From Diploscapter coronatus (Eukaryota; Nematoda; Chromadorea; Rhabditida; Rhabditidae): a stretch of 64,000 nt of DNA. The notes under the pieces were generated by a model that was not told the DNA's origin, searched no databases, and was given only the letters and a program-made list of their open reading frames with translations. The stretch spans positions 34,309,201-34,373,200 of the forward strand of contig OZ038422.1 of the NCBI GenBank assembly GCA_964036155.1. Reading direction: 5' to 3'. Position numbers and translations under genes: made by a program. Below are positions 11,220-24,275 of this stretch, piece after piece; positions within the stretch are counted from its first letter, which is position 1, and each line of letters starts with the position of its first letter.

Positions 11220-14200
11220 TATTATCTTGCACATTTTGCTGATGTAGAAATTGCTAAACAACAAGCAACTGATAACACGCTCGGAAGGCAAAATTTACCT
11301 AGCCATTTTTAGCTCGCTTTATATGGTATTCTTCGTGTATTCTCACTTTTTGTCCCTGTTTGCACACGAATCCTGAATTTTAAACCAATTGAATAGTCGT
11401 TTTTCTCGTTGGCTGTCGCATATGATACACCCGGTGATTATCCGCTTTAATCAGGCGAGATTCAATATCACCGTAGAGAACATACACGGTCAGACAAGAG
11501 AATTGGCTGAGTTTTAGGGAATTTAGTGAATTGCAAATTGAAATGACAGTGACAATAACAAAAACAAATCTTGAAAATTTCGTGTATTTATCAAATACAC
11601 ATACATTTCTAAAATCAATACGAAATTTGCAAGATGCTAAAATGTAACGATTTGGGCCGAAACCTCGAGAGCTGAATGTTCTCTAGTCATATGCGCAGTA
11701 TTTAGCGATCTCTACGACTTAGGAGGACATCCAGATTCGAAGCCGACATTTTAAGGGATTTTACGCACAAATATTCGAAAATATCCCGGGACAGCAAGTA
11801 GACTGTGATATGGCACAGGAATCGCACATCGACAGCTCTTACCATCCCGTGATACTTTCCACGGGAGTCGGTTACCGAATATAGAATATAGCTAGATGTT
11901 GAGAATTGATAGGCGAATTTGGAATTCGAATAAGTCGGCTAGTCCTAACGCATTCGATGGATGATTCCCGGTGAAGAGACTTGAAGCCCAAGTCTCGTGA
12001 ACTCCACCAGGGCGTCAACCACCGAATGAATTCAGGAATTTTAGAAATCCTAGCAAGTTTAGAAAACATAGAAGTTCAGGATTATTTCTTAGAAGTTCTA
12101 GAAAATCAGAATAATAGAAGATTTCGAAGAGTGAGCTAAGCGAAGTGACCACGCTCTATTCTGTGCTCGCCTTATATAGTCGCGCAGCAAGTGGGATGGC
12201 GAGCCAGTGGCAGTGAGAGCAGAATGGGGGGAAAGTACTAGTGATCCTCTGCAAGTTGACCGAGTGAGAGGGAATCTGCCTACTGGGCATCAACTCACTC
12301 GGCCACCATGCTTTTGGCAGGAGTTAGGAGAGAAATACGGTGGTCAGGTCAGGCAGAACAAAGACAGAGCCGATCTGAGGGAGATGCCCAGAAGCAATTA
12401 GCCCACTCAATCGAGAAGAGAAAGTCCAAATCCGAGAGATTAAAACAATGGAATCGAGCGAGAGGAAACTTGGGAGTTCCAAAGACTTTCTAGGAAATAA
12501 GACAATTAGAAAATATTCATTTCAATTAAAATTTCACTCGAAGTTTCTCCGATTATTTTCCCACTAATCAGACGCTTACATCAAGCCAATGCTCCTTAAT
12601 TTCACTACCATTTTCATTATTTGAACCAGTCTAGAAGGTAAGATTCCGATTTCGAAATTTAAAATTCAATTCTATCCAAAGTTCCTAATCCGAAACATTT
12701 GACCATTGGTTTTTCTTGGAAAACCGTTCAAAGAAATCGATAAGCGTGCGCGTTCGCAAAAATTCTCAATGATTCGGTGACTCGATGAAATGTGCTGCTG
12801 GTGCTGATGCGAGACAAGATATAACCAACAAACGGGCAAAAACAGGACCGATGCAAGGGGGAAGGGAATTGGGAAATCAGACACTGGGAGGGAGAAAGTA
12901 CAAGTACGATCATCTTAAGAAAGTGCAAAGATGGATGGATAGATGGAGAAGCTTGCAAAAGAACTACATGTGGACGGAAGTCGGCTAGAGAACTATATTG
13001 ACCCTAATCACCTTATCAGTTAAGAGAGTAGATCGATCAATTATCATCATCTTCCTGTTGAATCAGAAAAAAAATATGTTTTGCTAGTTGTCAACATTAT
13101 TGAATTGAAGTCTGGGCGTATTTTTCATCCAGAATTGGGGAGCAAAAATGATGCCTGATAGAGAAGTACCTCTTTCGAGAGAAATTTGATAGGATTCATT
13201 TTAATCTTTGATAGGATTTTTATCTAAAACTTTGAAAGAAAGTGCTCGTTTCAAATCCTTGCGAATAAAGTACTCACGAGAGTAATGTACTTGATTTTAG
13301 GAGATAAGTACTTGTAGGATAATTAGAGAAAAGCTAGGGACGCGAGTGCTGAGCCAAAGGCAAAGGCGTTAGCAGTCGTCTATTTGAATTCGAATTTTCC
13401 CGCGAAAACTGCGCAATGGCATTAGCAAAAGAGACGAGGAGAGACAGTTATGTTTGGGAGCGCGAGGATTGGAGAAAAGGAGAAGTAAAGGCGATGCGAT
13501 CTAATCAAAAAACGCGATATCCAATTGCAAAAACTTCTAGGAAGTTTGAATTTTGATTATTTTTAGTCGGAAAAGATGATTTTTAAAATGAATTTCTTGA
13601 AAAAAAAAATACCAAATCTTCAACAAAATTTTCGATAAAAATGGGATTTTCGAGTAAAATTTTAGAAATGAACTCAAAATTAGCTGACCGAGTTAGGTTC
13701 TGAATGATGTGTGCTGGATAGACCACAAAATCTGTCCGTCTTCCCCCTCCAAAAATGGGCAGATGGTTCGTTTTTGCCCTCGAATTTGGCTCATCTCTCA
13801 TGTGAATTTCGCAATCAGTCCGAATAAAAGGCCCTGCTTCTATCGAGCTCGTAATTTTACCGTAATCCTTTCGAATAACAAAGAGAGATTAGGGAACAGC
13901 AAAAAAGCACAGCACTGGCCAAACCATTCACAAATTAGTATACGACAGGTACCATAAAAAGCTGATGGCAATGGTTATTCTTGGGGGATACTCGTAAAAT
14001 CTATCTTTTCGGTGTTCCTTGGATTTTCGGCTCATTGTAAAAATCATCGAATTTTTAAAAAAAAAAAATTTTTATTTTAATTGATAAATTTCGGAATTTT
14101 TCAAATAATATAGAAACCGCAAGACATCGAGACACGAGATATATGCAAACAAGCTGAGATAAAATGAATTAAGGCATCTTTTCCCATTATTATTCTTCCA

Positions 14201-16003
14201 CGTTTTGTGTCTCACTGTTTCCAAGTTGCCGATTTTTTACAATTAACCGATATTTCATATCACACGTCAAAATCTCGAGTAAAACATTTTTTGCGGATTT
14301 ATTTTGGAACTTTTCGAAAATTTTATATCTTTCTTTGTCGGATTTTCTGATAAAGTAATCGAAATGAATGTGATAATAGATTTGGCACACGGCCAAAAGA
14401 GTCTTGCAGTAAACGAGAAGGAAATCACAGAGAGTCGCGACTCGTCAGCAAAAAGACAAGAAGGGATCAGAGCGAGTCGAACAAATTAAGGCCAGGGACA
14501 AATTGGGGGAAGGAAGAAGCAAAGGCAAAGAGATGGGGAAAAACATCTGAACATAAAATTTTTAACACGAAGACAAAGATGCAAAGATAAATTGTCAACT
14601 GATTGTTTGATTAGTACTATCCCTCATCGTTATCAATGTCATTTCGAATTTCTGCTGATTCAGTTTCTTTTGCAAATATTTTTAGTTCTCATCTGTGTTA
14701 TTTGTGCTGAGTTTTAGGTTCATTTGAATTTCCCGATCTCGAGTCTAAATTCCGTTTTCTTTCGATTCCTTTCAAATCGTAAAATATTCGTAATTGTAAG
14801 GGATGGGGGAGAAATGGGGTTGGAATTTGCGCGGTCCAAAAAGGGGAAATTCGCGCGCGCGCGCGTTAGTTTGCGAGCCAGCGACACAAAAATTTCTAAA
14901 CGTGCCGCAGCGCAGCGCCCGTCTTCTTCTTCGTCTTTGAAATTTTTTCGTTGTCGCACCATTTTTCGTCCCTTCGCGATCTAACATTTTACCCGGTACG
15001 ACCTTGCGTGTTTTTGAGAAGAGCGAGAAAGAGAGAGACGACGACTATAGACTATTTCTCTCTGTTTCTGTCTGGGCTCTCCATGAATTGTCCACTGCCT
15101 GGGATTCGAGTTGTTATGTTTTCGCGCCTTTTGCGCGTCTACGTTCTCTTTCTTTGCCTCGATCTTTCGTCTATCAGTCCTTCACATCTCCTTTTTCCTT
15201 CTTACTGCATAGAAGAAGAAGAAGAAGAAGAAGAGCGCGCGGGGCACAACCATGATTCGATCGATTTCAACCACAGTCCCTTGTACTATTTCTCCATTTC
15301 TCTGCATCCCTGTCCCAGACTCCTCTACTATTTCGCCCTTCTCCGCTTCTTTTCCCGTACTATTTCTTGTTCTCCAATTCTATGCCATCTCTCGGCCAAG
15401 GCCATTTGGCTCTGTCTGTCCATCTCTATGTCCTTTTCCTCTCTTCTCCCATTCCTTTTCTTACCAACCATCTTCCCATTTCTCCTCCAGTTCTACTCAT
15501 CCAAACTATCAATCCTAAATATTCAAAGCTATCTATCGATATTCCATATTTATGGCAATTTTCGGATTACTGTAATCTATGCTAATTATATCACGACAGG
15601 TATTTTTCATTGTCTCGTGTTGTGTTAATCTCCCTCCAAACTGGATGTCTCTCTTTGTCGTACGGTAACTTTGCAAAGGGATATGACTAGAGATTACATT
15701 CAGCCTGGATTGACTGCAGATGATGTTTTCCTTATTTGCGATTTTTGTTTGTTTTGTAACTTTTTGCTTTAAATTATTATTATCGAGAGACCACTTGACG
15801 TCATTTTGTGTAAACTTAGTAGATTATGTGTCAAGTGCTCTCCGCCCAGTTCAACTTACAAAGGAACTTTCTGATTTCAGTGAACTCCAGGGATTTTCAA
15901 GATCAACAACATATTTTGAATAATAGCTAGGCGCGCGAGGTGCGCAGAGATGAAATGATAAGGAAAAGCATTTAAAGTTAAAATTACCGCCCAATTGAAT
16001 AAT
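11220..16003. other. Long intergenic region, no gene supported
   Basis: 4.8 kb between the saposin-like gene and the 3' end of spon-1. Short ORFs occur (for example near 12207-12493 and 14950-15628), but none has recognisable protein features or a spliceable exon chain. 11640-12180 has raised GC and frequent stops and may be a decayed element. 12260-12302 holds a 9-bp-arm hairpin (CCGAGTGAG / CTCACTCGG). 15000-15520 is strongly pyrimidine-rich on the + strand, with a GAA/AGA triplet run near 15210-15235. Confidence 0.5.
15210..15235. repeat. (GAA)n triplet repeat
   Basis: About eight GAA/AGA units in a pyrimidine-biased non-coding tract. Confidence 0.85.
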
Positions 16004-19000
16004 TCAAGTGATGCACTGATATTTCGCGTGACAAGGCCTCGTCTCGAGTTCCTTCTCGTCACAGACCAACTCCTCCCAATCGCCATTCCGCGGCTTGATC
16101 ACTCGTCGACGGCGAGTTTGAGTGCCTGGAATTCCAAAAACTTGGTGAATTTTGCCTGATTTTTCAAGCAAAAGATGACCTTCCCCACATCCAACGTTGC
16201 AAGGCGTCCATTTACTCCAACTGCCGACGACGCAGCTCGTGATTGCTGAGAATTTCATTTTTCGTTGATTTTGTTTTTTGAAAACGAATAAAAATGTGTT
16301 GAATTGCGTAAATTTGAAGTAGTTCTTTCTGTCGATTTTTGTTTCAACGAAATGCAAATGTGTTGAATTTTGTTAACTTGAATAAGAACTCTCACGGCAT
16401 GGTCTTAGATGACATCGCAACTCCTGCATGAGATGTTCTGGACAGGGAGTTCCTCCGTTGCGGGGGAAGTTCTGCAACCCAAATCGAAATTTCTAAGTAC
16501 ATTGCTTCCAAAATAAGTGAAGTTGTTGTACCAAAGATAAAAATGTGAAGTGTCTGACAACAATGTGCATTCGCACAGTCAGTCAAATCTACTAACCTCT
16601 TCAAAACTCATATTTCGAAAAGTCTCTACAATAAAAAGAAGATAATGGCCAAATGAGTGCACGATAGACAAACTTTTTCCACTTATATTTTTTACTTTTA
16701 TCGAAATATGCATGTTTCCAAAAACTCACAATGATATGTCTCGTTCTGGTCTTCTTCCCATTTCCACAAGTCACTGAGCAGTTTGTCCATGGACTCCATT
16801 CGCTGATTTCACAGGGCATCGGCTCGCCACCATCATTCACTTCCTCCGTGCCGAATTCGCTGATCAATTGATGGTTCGGGACTGGAAACTCAGTTTTTCA
16901 AAAAAAAAATATGTTAATTCGTAGATGTCCAAACTACAATTTCGAGGCTCACTCTAGTTACCGTCCTTTTCTGAGAAATAGCATAAAAGAAGAGAAAAGA
17001 GTGGTAATTACAAGGGGCCCAAGTTCAACTCCACCACATTTCACCCAACTTAAGTCGAATTTTTTCTCGTAGATTTGTCAGAGAAAGAGTGAAGTTGGAG
17101 TAAGTATTCTTATCTACTTTGCATATCTGTTCGACTTCGATAAGACTCACTCATAGCCTTGTCCTTTTCATATCCCGGAATGCAGATCTTCTTGCACTCT
17201 TCTTCAGTTTCAAATTGGTTTCGATTGCCCTGAAAAGCAGATTCATCAAGCCAAAATTTTTCCTTCTAATTCAAAAGTTCATGAATTTTCCATGACATCT
17301 CAATTTATAAATTTCTGCAAGAATTCCATTGATTTTACAAACCTTGCATCCAGTGTAGATGAATCGTTCACAAGTCTGCTTTTCGTGATTGAACCAGTAT
17401 CGAGGGAAACTGCCTCCACATTGGCCTTCTTGCTTTTCTTCTTGACAAATTTCTAAAATCATTTCCATTATCAAAAAATAAGAAAAAATTATCTTTAAAC
17501 TGCATGACAAAAACACGAAGAACATGTAAGATAAATAGCCAAAGATTTGTATCCTTAATTTTCAATAATATCATCTTTTCATGCCTTATTATTATGCTTG
17601 TAGTGCAAATTCGATATTGAAAAATTGACCCTTTTATGGTTTCCACCCTCTTATTTCTCTATACTATTTTCAGAAAAGAGTGGTAACTACAGTAAGCCAA
17701 AAAATTTCAAACCTTCCGAATTCTGTTCGATAATTCGTTTGCAGGACTGCAGATTGCAGTTGTCCTTCTCCTGCAGCTTCACGTGGGAGCAATGATGTTC
17801 GTGTTCGGAGTAGAAGAACAGCCGAGTTCTGACTCGGAGGCCGTCATCACACGAAGCAGAGCAGGGCGACCATTCGGACCAAGAAGTCGTTCGGCAGAGC
17901 GGGTCGGGAGTGACAGAGCAATCAGGTCCGTTGTCGCCTAAAGAATTTGTTCAACTAGTAAAATAGTTGAAAAACAACTCAAAATTTGGACCGACAAAAG
18001 AAATACAAGAATTTTTCTTATAAATAAAGCTCAAAGATAAAGAAATTGAAAGAAAAATGGAAAACTCGGTCCGATATTTGTAATTAGGAGGAAAAAATTG
18101 AAGACACAGCTTTGAGTATTTCAGTAAGTAATCAAATACAAAAAAAAATTTAAGAGTTTTTTTCCGAAATCTCAAATATGGAGAAACTGAAAGATGTAAC
18201 ATTTGTCGATAAGTTGTAATTCCTGAACAGTTCTACCTTCACACATATCCTTCCTTTCCAAATCGACATTGCACTCCTCTTCTTTTGTGGCTGCATCCAA
18301 GAAAGTCCTCTTTCTGCTTCGAATTCCATGCCCACAAGTCACGCTGCAATCCGACCATTCCTGCCACGAACCCACTGCGCATTTGTTGTTGAACGCTTCG
18401 GAATCTGCAAAAAAATTTAGACAACAGTAGATGATGGAGTATCTCTTTTCCACATTATTTCTTTCAAATTTCATCCTCTCGTTTATCATTAACTTTAGTA
18501 CTCCGTCATTTACTGACCGCTAAAAATTTATGCAATTGGAAAATCAGTAAGGAATATTCTTTTCAGAAAAGTCGAGATTTGAATTGACCATTCGAATGAA
18601 AATGAGTAATCCAAAATCTAGTTACATAGTTGAAATTTTTAAAAACAATACATGAGCAAAAATCGTCGATCTAACCTTCGCACTCGTTGATTTTTGCATT
18701 GCAGAATTGCCGTTCAGTGGTTTGTCGATGGCAGTGGAACATTTGGGCCTGAAAAATATTCAATTATTCAATAACTTTCGGCAAAATCAATATTCAGAAT
18801 TTTCATCGAAAGAAAAAAGATTACTTTCACAATGGACCCTAATCAATAAACAACTAATTGACAAAATTACCTTAATTGGGAAAACGAACACTCTGCTTCT
18901 CATCTTGATTCCCTTGCCGCAAGTCGCCGAGCACAGCGTCCACGAAGACCAACTCGTCATCATGCACTCTCCTGAACTGACCAATCAAAATTCAACTTAT

Positions 19001-21445
19001 GCAGTCAGAAAAGAAGCCCACTTCTATCCTTGTACTCCTCATCCTCACTGGTATTTGTAATGTTGAACGCCTCTTTCTTGTATTCTTCATCAGTTTTGCA
19101 ATCGGAATTGATGATCTACAAGAATTCATAAATCTTCAACAATTTTAAAAACTGTAAACCCTAAGAAACAAGGCAGAAAATTCGAATGAACAAGTTTTTT
19201 TCTTGCAATAATTCTCTCATGGATTGAGGTTTGAAGGTATCATTTTTTCGGGAAATATTTGAAAACTCACCTCCTTTCTTCGAATGACGAGTTTAGCCAG
19301 AGGAGCAATAACATCCGTTGATTCGTCATAGAATGGAGATCCGACATCTTTCGTTGTGATCCATCTGACTGGTTCCCTCGGCTCCGTCGGCGTGTTTGGA
19401 GACATATAAGTAGGACCAGAATCGGTTCCAGCATCGAAGGGAAGCAAATCGAACGATCTCTCCTCCACCCAGCTGCAATCTGGCAGACAGAGATTCACGG
19501 AGCTAAAATCAAATTCGTTTTTTTTAATAAGAAGATAATTTTAACCCTAGGATTAACTTGAATTTTTTCCTTGAAAGTTTCATTCTCATCACCTTTGGAT
19601 ATGAAATAGTAATAATAATAATGTTGAAATAGATAAGAGGTGAAAAATTTCAAGAAGGAGAAATAAAGTGGAAAACTGAATCACCTACCTGATTCCCACA
19701 CACCAATCTGGAGATGGGCCGAACATGCAAGCCAATGACGCGAAGTGATGATATTTATTCACGACGAAACTTGAAGTTGTCCTTCCCTGCACTTCCGGAT
19801 ACCACAGCCCCTTCACCTTCATCAGCGTGCGCACTTCAGTAGCCCAAAAACAACCAACTATTCATTTCATTCAGAAGCCTTACATGCAAATTTTTAACCA
19901 GAACGAAAAATTAGAGATGAGAGTTCGCGAAAAAAAATGAATGCATAAGGAGGTCCGCAACAAAGGGTCTTGCTTAAGGCCTGCCTAGTTCTGATTCAAA
20001 ACTATCTTTACCTTCTCTTTAGCCTCTGCCTCAGCCTTGTAAGTGTTGCCCCATTCGGCGATTTCCTTCATTCCATCTGTGGAGATACCACCGATTTTCC
20101 ACAGACTGTAGTTGGCAGAGTGAGAAGTGCCAAGCATGTCCGTGAAATGAGTCAGATGCTCTACTGAAATGAATTTTATTCCGATCACTTAAAAATGAAC
20201 CAATTCAAAAGAAAGCAGCAAAGTATCAAGAGAAAAATTTAAAAGAAGATACAGTCTATCCTCAAAACTATCATTCCTTGATTCATTATACTGTTCACCC
20301 TATGTCTATTCATCTTCACTCTTCAGCACTATTCACCGAATTTTTCTTTTCCTCATACATTTTTCTAAGAAAATGGGGAATAGTTCGATAAGTTATTTCT
20401 TTCAGTTTGTTTGATTTTGAAAAAAAAGCCCACAAGTGGGATAGTCTTTCGGATGAGTGTCCTTGCTCCAAAGTCCAGTGAATTCCAGCTCATACTTTGC
20501 CTGGTCGCAAGCGCAGCATTCTGTAGTCACATCGTCATTCGGCACCACTTTTTGGTAGCCTTCTGTCAAATTTGCTTATTGAAGAAGAAAAGCTATTTCA
20601 AAGTGACAGACCTTGTAAGCAGAACTTATTGGTGAGTTGGCCTTCCTCTGAATACCAAATGTATTTTGTCTCGATAACAGAGGCTTTAAAAACGACGCAA
20701 CTGGAAGCGACCTAGAAAACATAAAATAAAAAAGGAATAGCATAAACTCTAATTTTAAAATTCTCATATCAGGCATTATTCCTACCTACTCCAACTCTAT
20801 CAAATGCATTGTCATTTCTAAATACTCGAAAAATAGCTTACAGAGGGAGCCTTCCAAATCATGTGGACTGATGTCTTGGAGCGCAGATTCGCGTGACTGA
20901 CTCCAGCAATTCTGCATCCAGGGGAAGTTCTCGCATCGCCTCTGCCCTTCACGACTTCGAACTTTCCAGCTGGTTTTCCATCTTCAAAAGTTGCAGATAA
21001 GACGAATCCTCGGAAGGTCTGCACAGTATATTCTGTTCGCCAGCCTCGTATTGAAACTGAAATAAATAGAATCAAAGAGGTTTTTAAAGTTTGAAAAAAT
21101 GTTTGGGGATGTAAAAAAAGTTGACGAAACTTTGTACTTCATACCTTTAGCAAATGAATAGAAATTTCAATTCAAATTTTACATCCCCCAGAAAACTCTT
21201 GTAAAATATTTTGGAAGAAAAATAAATGAATAAGAATCCAACTTACTTTTATAAAGTTCATCCGGGATGAATCCAGTCGTTCCATTATCAGACTTCGTGG
21301 TTGCTGCCGAAATCTCGATGACATATCCGTTATTCCCAGGCCGCTTTCCATCCTTGACTTCATACGGATGAATTGAGCAGTCGATTGCAGAGGCGAAGTC
21401 GATCGACAGCAGAAGGAGGAAGGACACTTGCAGAACGTCGAGCAT
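16004..21445 (-). CDS. spon-1: F-spondin (Reeler, spondin-N, TSP1 x5, Kunitz)
   Basis: Eighteen exons join to 812 aa: 21247-21445, 20842-21056, 20612-20711, 20434-20562, 20012-20163, 19689-19834, 19271-19502, 19022-19115, 18871-18971, 18676-18748, 18237-18404, 17713-17937, 17343-17452, 17151-17229, 16730-16881, 16396-16471, 16180-16245 and 16004-16125. Order: signal peptide (VSFLLLLSIDFASA), Reeler domain to about residue 200, spondin-N (HPKDYPT, EIAEWGNT, GPSPDWCVGI, DAGTDSG) to about 400, TSP1 repeats 1-3 (SSWTLCSATCG, WSDCSVTCG, WSPCSASCD), a Kunitz domain with all six Cys at standard spacing, then TSP1 4-5 (WTNCSVTCG, WTPCNVGCG), ending YQCIT. F-spondin is a secreted matrix protein; C. 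elegans SPON-1 acts in basement membranes for muscle attachment and axon positioning. Oddities: the exon beginning at 19834 lacks an AG acceptor in the frame that keeps the ORF, and the residue after the second Kunitz Cys is Gly. Confidence 0.92.
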
Positions 21446-23057
21446 TTTGCAGAAATTGCAACAATTGAGGCTCGAAAATTTCCCGCTTCTCCCTTTGACC
21501 TCTGAAAACTGATACGCTGATGAACGAGTAACGAAATAAGACCAGTGACCAAGCGTACATTGTAAAGGTCTCCTAAAATTTTCCTTATCCTGGTATAAAA
21601 ATCTCCAATTTTCCAATGAAATATCACTAGAAATTGGGTGAATTTTACACCAAGAAGAAGAAGAAGAAGAAGAAGATAGTTTCAGAAGACATTTACAAGA
21701 AGCCACAATCAAGTTAAAGAAAAGTTTCATAATAAGAATAAGCCCCGCTAGGTCATTACAATAAGAAAAGGCACAAGACAGGGACAGGCAAAAGCAAAGC
21801 AAAGCGGGGAGCGACTTTCACAGCTGTCTCGGCGAAGAACGAGAGGATAGCTCGCGAGTCACAGAGCGGCGGTGAGTGCGGGAAATTTATGGTCCTTCCC
21901 CACACTTTCCCTGACAATGGGCTGATCTGCACACGGGCCAAGAAGCAATTTTCATCGAGTCCCCCTATCGCATATCATCATATCAAAGCAGTAGCAACAC
22001 AAGATGAATGTGTTGGGACTAATTGTTCTCGTTCAGACTTGTCTTCTTTTTTTATAGTTTTTAGGCCTAAGCAGAACCCGATACCGAATGATTCAGACTC
22101 AGACATGAGAAGACATTTCTTCATGGAGAAAGCTCTCAGAAGATATTTTATTTCCTGCATTAATCATTTTATCAGATCACCTATCAAATATCTTATTATT
22201 TACAAAAAGAAAATACAAAATAATAAAAAAACTAAAACTGAAGAGAACACCTGATCGCAAAAAGTGATAAAGTGGAATGATGCAGAGAAGGGATAACAAT
22301 AAAACAATCGGACGATGCACACCGGTAAAGGGCGATTTGAATTTTAAATTTAGAAGGCAAGAAAATAACTCGACAAAGTTGGAATGATAACATAAAGTTA
22401 AGGCAATCATCAAATGGAAAGGCACCGCATGAAAAAATAAAACTGATAAGTTTTTACGAATCCAAAAATTATCTAAGGTTATTTGTAAAAACTCAAAATA
22501 ATAGAATTACAAAGTGTTCTACACGTTTCATCAAAGGAAGAGTCGAACTTGCAGCAAATAATGAAACAAACTTCATTATCAATTGATCAGAAAATCAGTA
22601 AAATGGGGACCTCAAAAATAGGCGCATTTTCTGAGCAAACAGCTTGCAAACCGACATCTGCACAGGAATGGAATGGTCTCTGTCATTTGTATCTCAGAGA
22701 AGACGAACAAAATAATGATTAACTAACAAAAAGATAAACTGAACTGAAATATGATAGCAGAGTCATTTTCGTGGGATTCGATCATAATGTTAAAAGCAAT
22801 GCGTATGGGTCATTCATTCATGAGAGGTGACTAGCGTCAGAAGCCTAAAACAGAAATCATAGGGGATAGGTTAAAGAAGTCAAACAAAAGGAAAGGAAGA
22901 TGGAATGTAGAAAGTATGGATTGCTGCTGGCAGTGCATGGATTGTGGTTTGTGGATAAGGATAAAATGGGTAAATTTGAGCACACATCAAAAACATAGAA
23001 TAAAATTGAACAATTAAAATCTAGAAAATTTGAGAAGTTAGCCAAATTTGAGAAATT
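21446..23057. other. Intergenic region upstream of spon-1
   Basis: 1.6 kb between the spon-1 start and the 3' end of the PAN/mucin gene, both on the minus strand. I see no supportable gene; the ORFs here lack features and splice support. An (AGA)n run lies at about 21656-21680. The region probably holds the spon-1 promoter and the mucin 3' UTR. Confidence 0.55.
21656..21680. repeat. (GAA)n triplet repeat
   Basis: Roughly eight GAA units about 210 bases upstream of the spon-1 start codon. Confidence 0.85.
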
Positions 23058-24275
23058 TTAGCTCTGGGCGCATTGGACGCAATCGAGAGTGACGGGTAGA
23101 ATGCCGTCCGTCACAAGCGCCACTTCTTTCGAACAGCTACCGCTCGATTCCTCGTACGAGAAGGAGCACTGAAAATCGTTATCTTGCGAAACATCTCTCA
23201 AAAAGTTCTTACTGTTTTTGTTCCGCTGTTCCACTTAGCCATTGTGCACTTCTTGTCAGCGCACATTCGAGCACATTCTTGGGCAGACTTCGCTTCTTCG
23301 TGCCCTTTAAACTCAGGCAACTTGGCTTCAGGCGTGGCTGTTCTCATATTGTAGACGCATGCTGAAGTTCTATGATTTTCTAGAAGATAAGCAAAAGTTT
23401 ACATGTGCATTGAATGCAAGAGATAACGAATGGATGAATGGCAGCGTGTTGTGAGACGAAATCTGCCTGATTTCCACAGACGGACTCATCCGATGTCAAC
23501 AGACAGACTCCATGGGAAATGTCTCCGCTTGGGGATGGAATAAAACCTGCTGTCGTGCATTTCTCCTAAAAAAATAATGCTTTTCAAGTCCAAAAGAAAA
23601 TATTACAGCTTCAAAGCATTTCCTTGCGCAATCTGCTGGAGTTGTGGCTGGAACATCATTAGAAATATTCAACTTAGGTAAAGATGCGACTGGGATGATT
23701 TGGAACTCGACTCGACCGCCATCGCATTTCGAGGATAAACCTACAATTCCCTCAGTCAAACTTAAAGCTTGAATTCAAAGTTGACCTTCGTGAAGTGGGG
23801 CATCGGAAGGCTCGTCCTGTGAAAAAGCAACAGCTCCTAGCCGGCGAGCCTGCATAGGGGACTCTGTGGTTCCGTCCTTTTCTAAACAAAACTACCATCA
23901 CTGATCCAGAAGAGGGTATTATGTTGTTATCCAAACCGTTAGTTCATTAGAATGAAATACCGAACACCCACCACATGTTAGACAGCTCAATCGAACGACT
24001 TGGTTAAGTTTTGTAAAATGCCATCCGTCGACACGCTCTGCTGTCGAGTTACAGGCTGGGTCTTCCTCGGTGGAATTGGAATAGTGGAGCAGACAGAGTG
24101 GACGAGGGAATCGAGTGAACGCTGCCTGAAGACAGGCTGTCTCGTAGCAGATCCTGGCACAGTGCTGCACGGAGAAGGCAACCGCGTCGGCCTCGAATCG
24201 CGTTGACAAGTCTTCCAACTCCGAAGCGGCAAACACCATTCGACCTCCTGCTGCACACTCTGCAACCCGGCCCAA
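23058..24275 (-). other. C-terminal PAN/apple domain cluster of the mucin gene
   Basis: Exons around 23920-24261, 23786-23880, 23605-23750, 23420-23570, 23215-23390 and 23058-23168 encode at least two PAN modules. Paired Cys motifs (CARICYETACL; DCARKC; ECARMCADKKC) are each followed by a C-L-L or Y-C stretch and a closing LSCLTCGG / SCIQCTC / DCVQCAQ motif. The repeated terminal C-x-x-C after a beta-strand-like segment marks this lineage's PAN variant. Exact exon ends at 23.42-23.92 kb were not all checked base by base. Confidence 0.7.

Noticed and set aside
11640..12490. Possible small genes or an RNA gene in a higher-GC patch
   Set aside because: Frequent stops, no promoter/terminator pattern, no tRNA B-box or spliced-leader RNA sequence. 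At best a decayed repeat.
14951..15628. 225-codon ORF in the pyrimidine-rich tract
   Set aside because: Its Ser/Leu/Phe-heavy composition follows directly from CT-rich DNA, with no splice support and simple repeats inside.
16126..16179. Reading the last spon-1 TSP1 exon straight through
   Set aside because: The 54-nt segment is open but has GT..AG ends. Removing it restores the canonical TSP1 motif GEGTQTRRRR.
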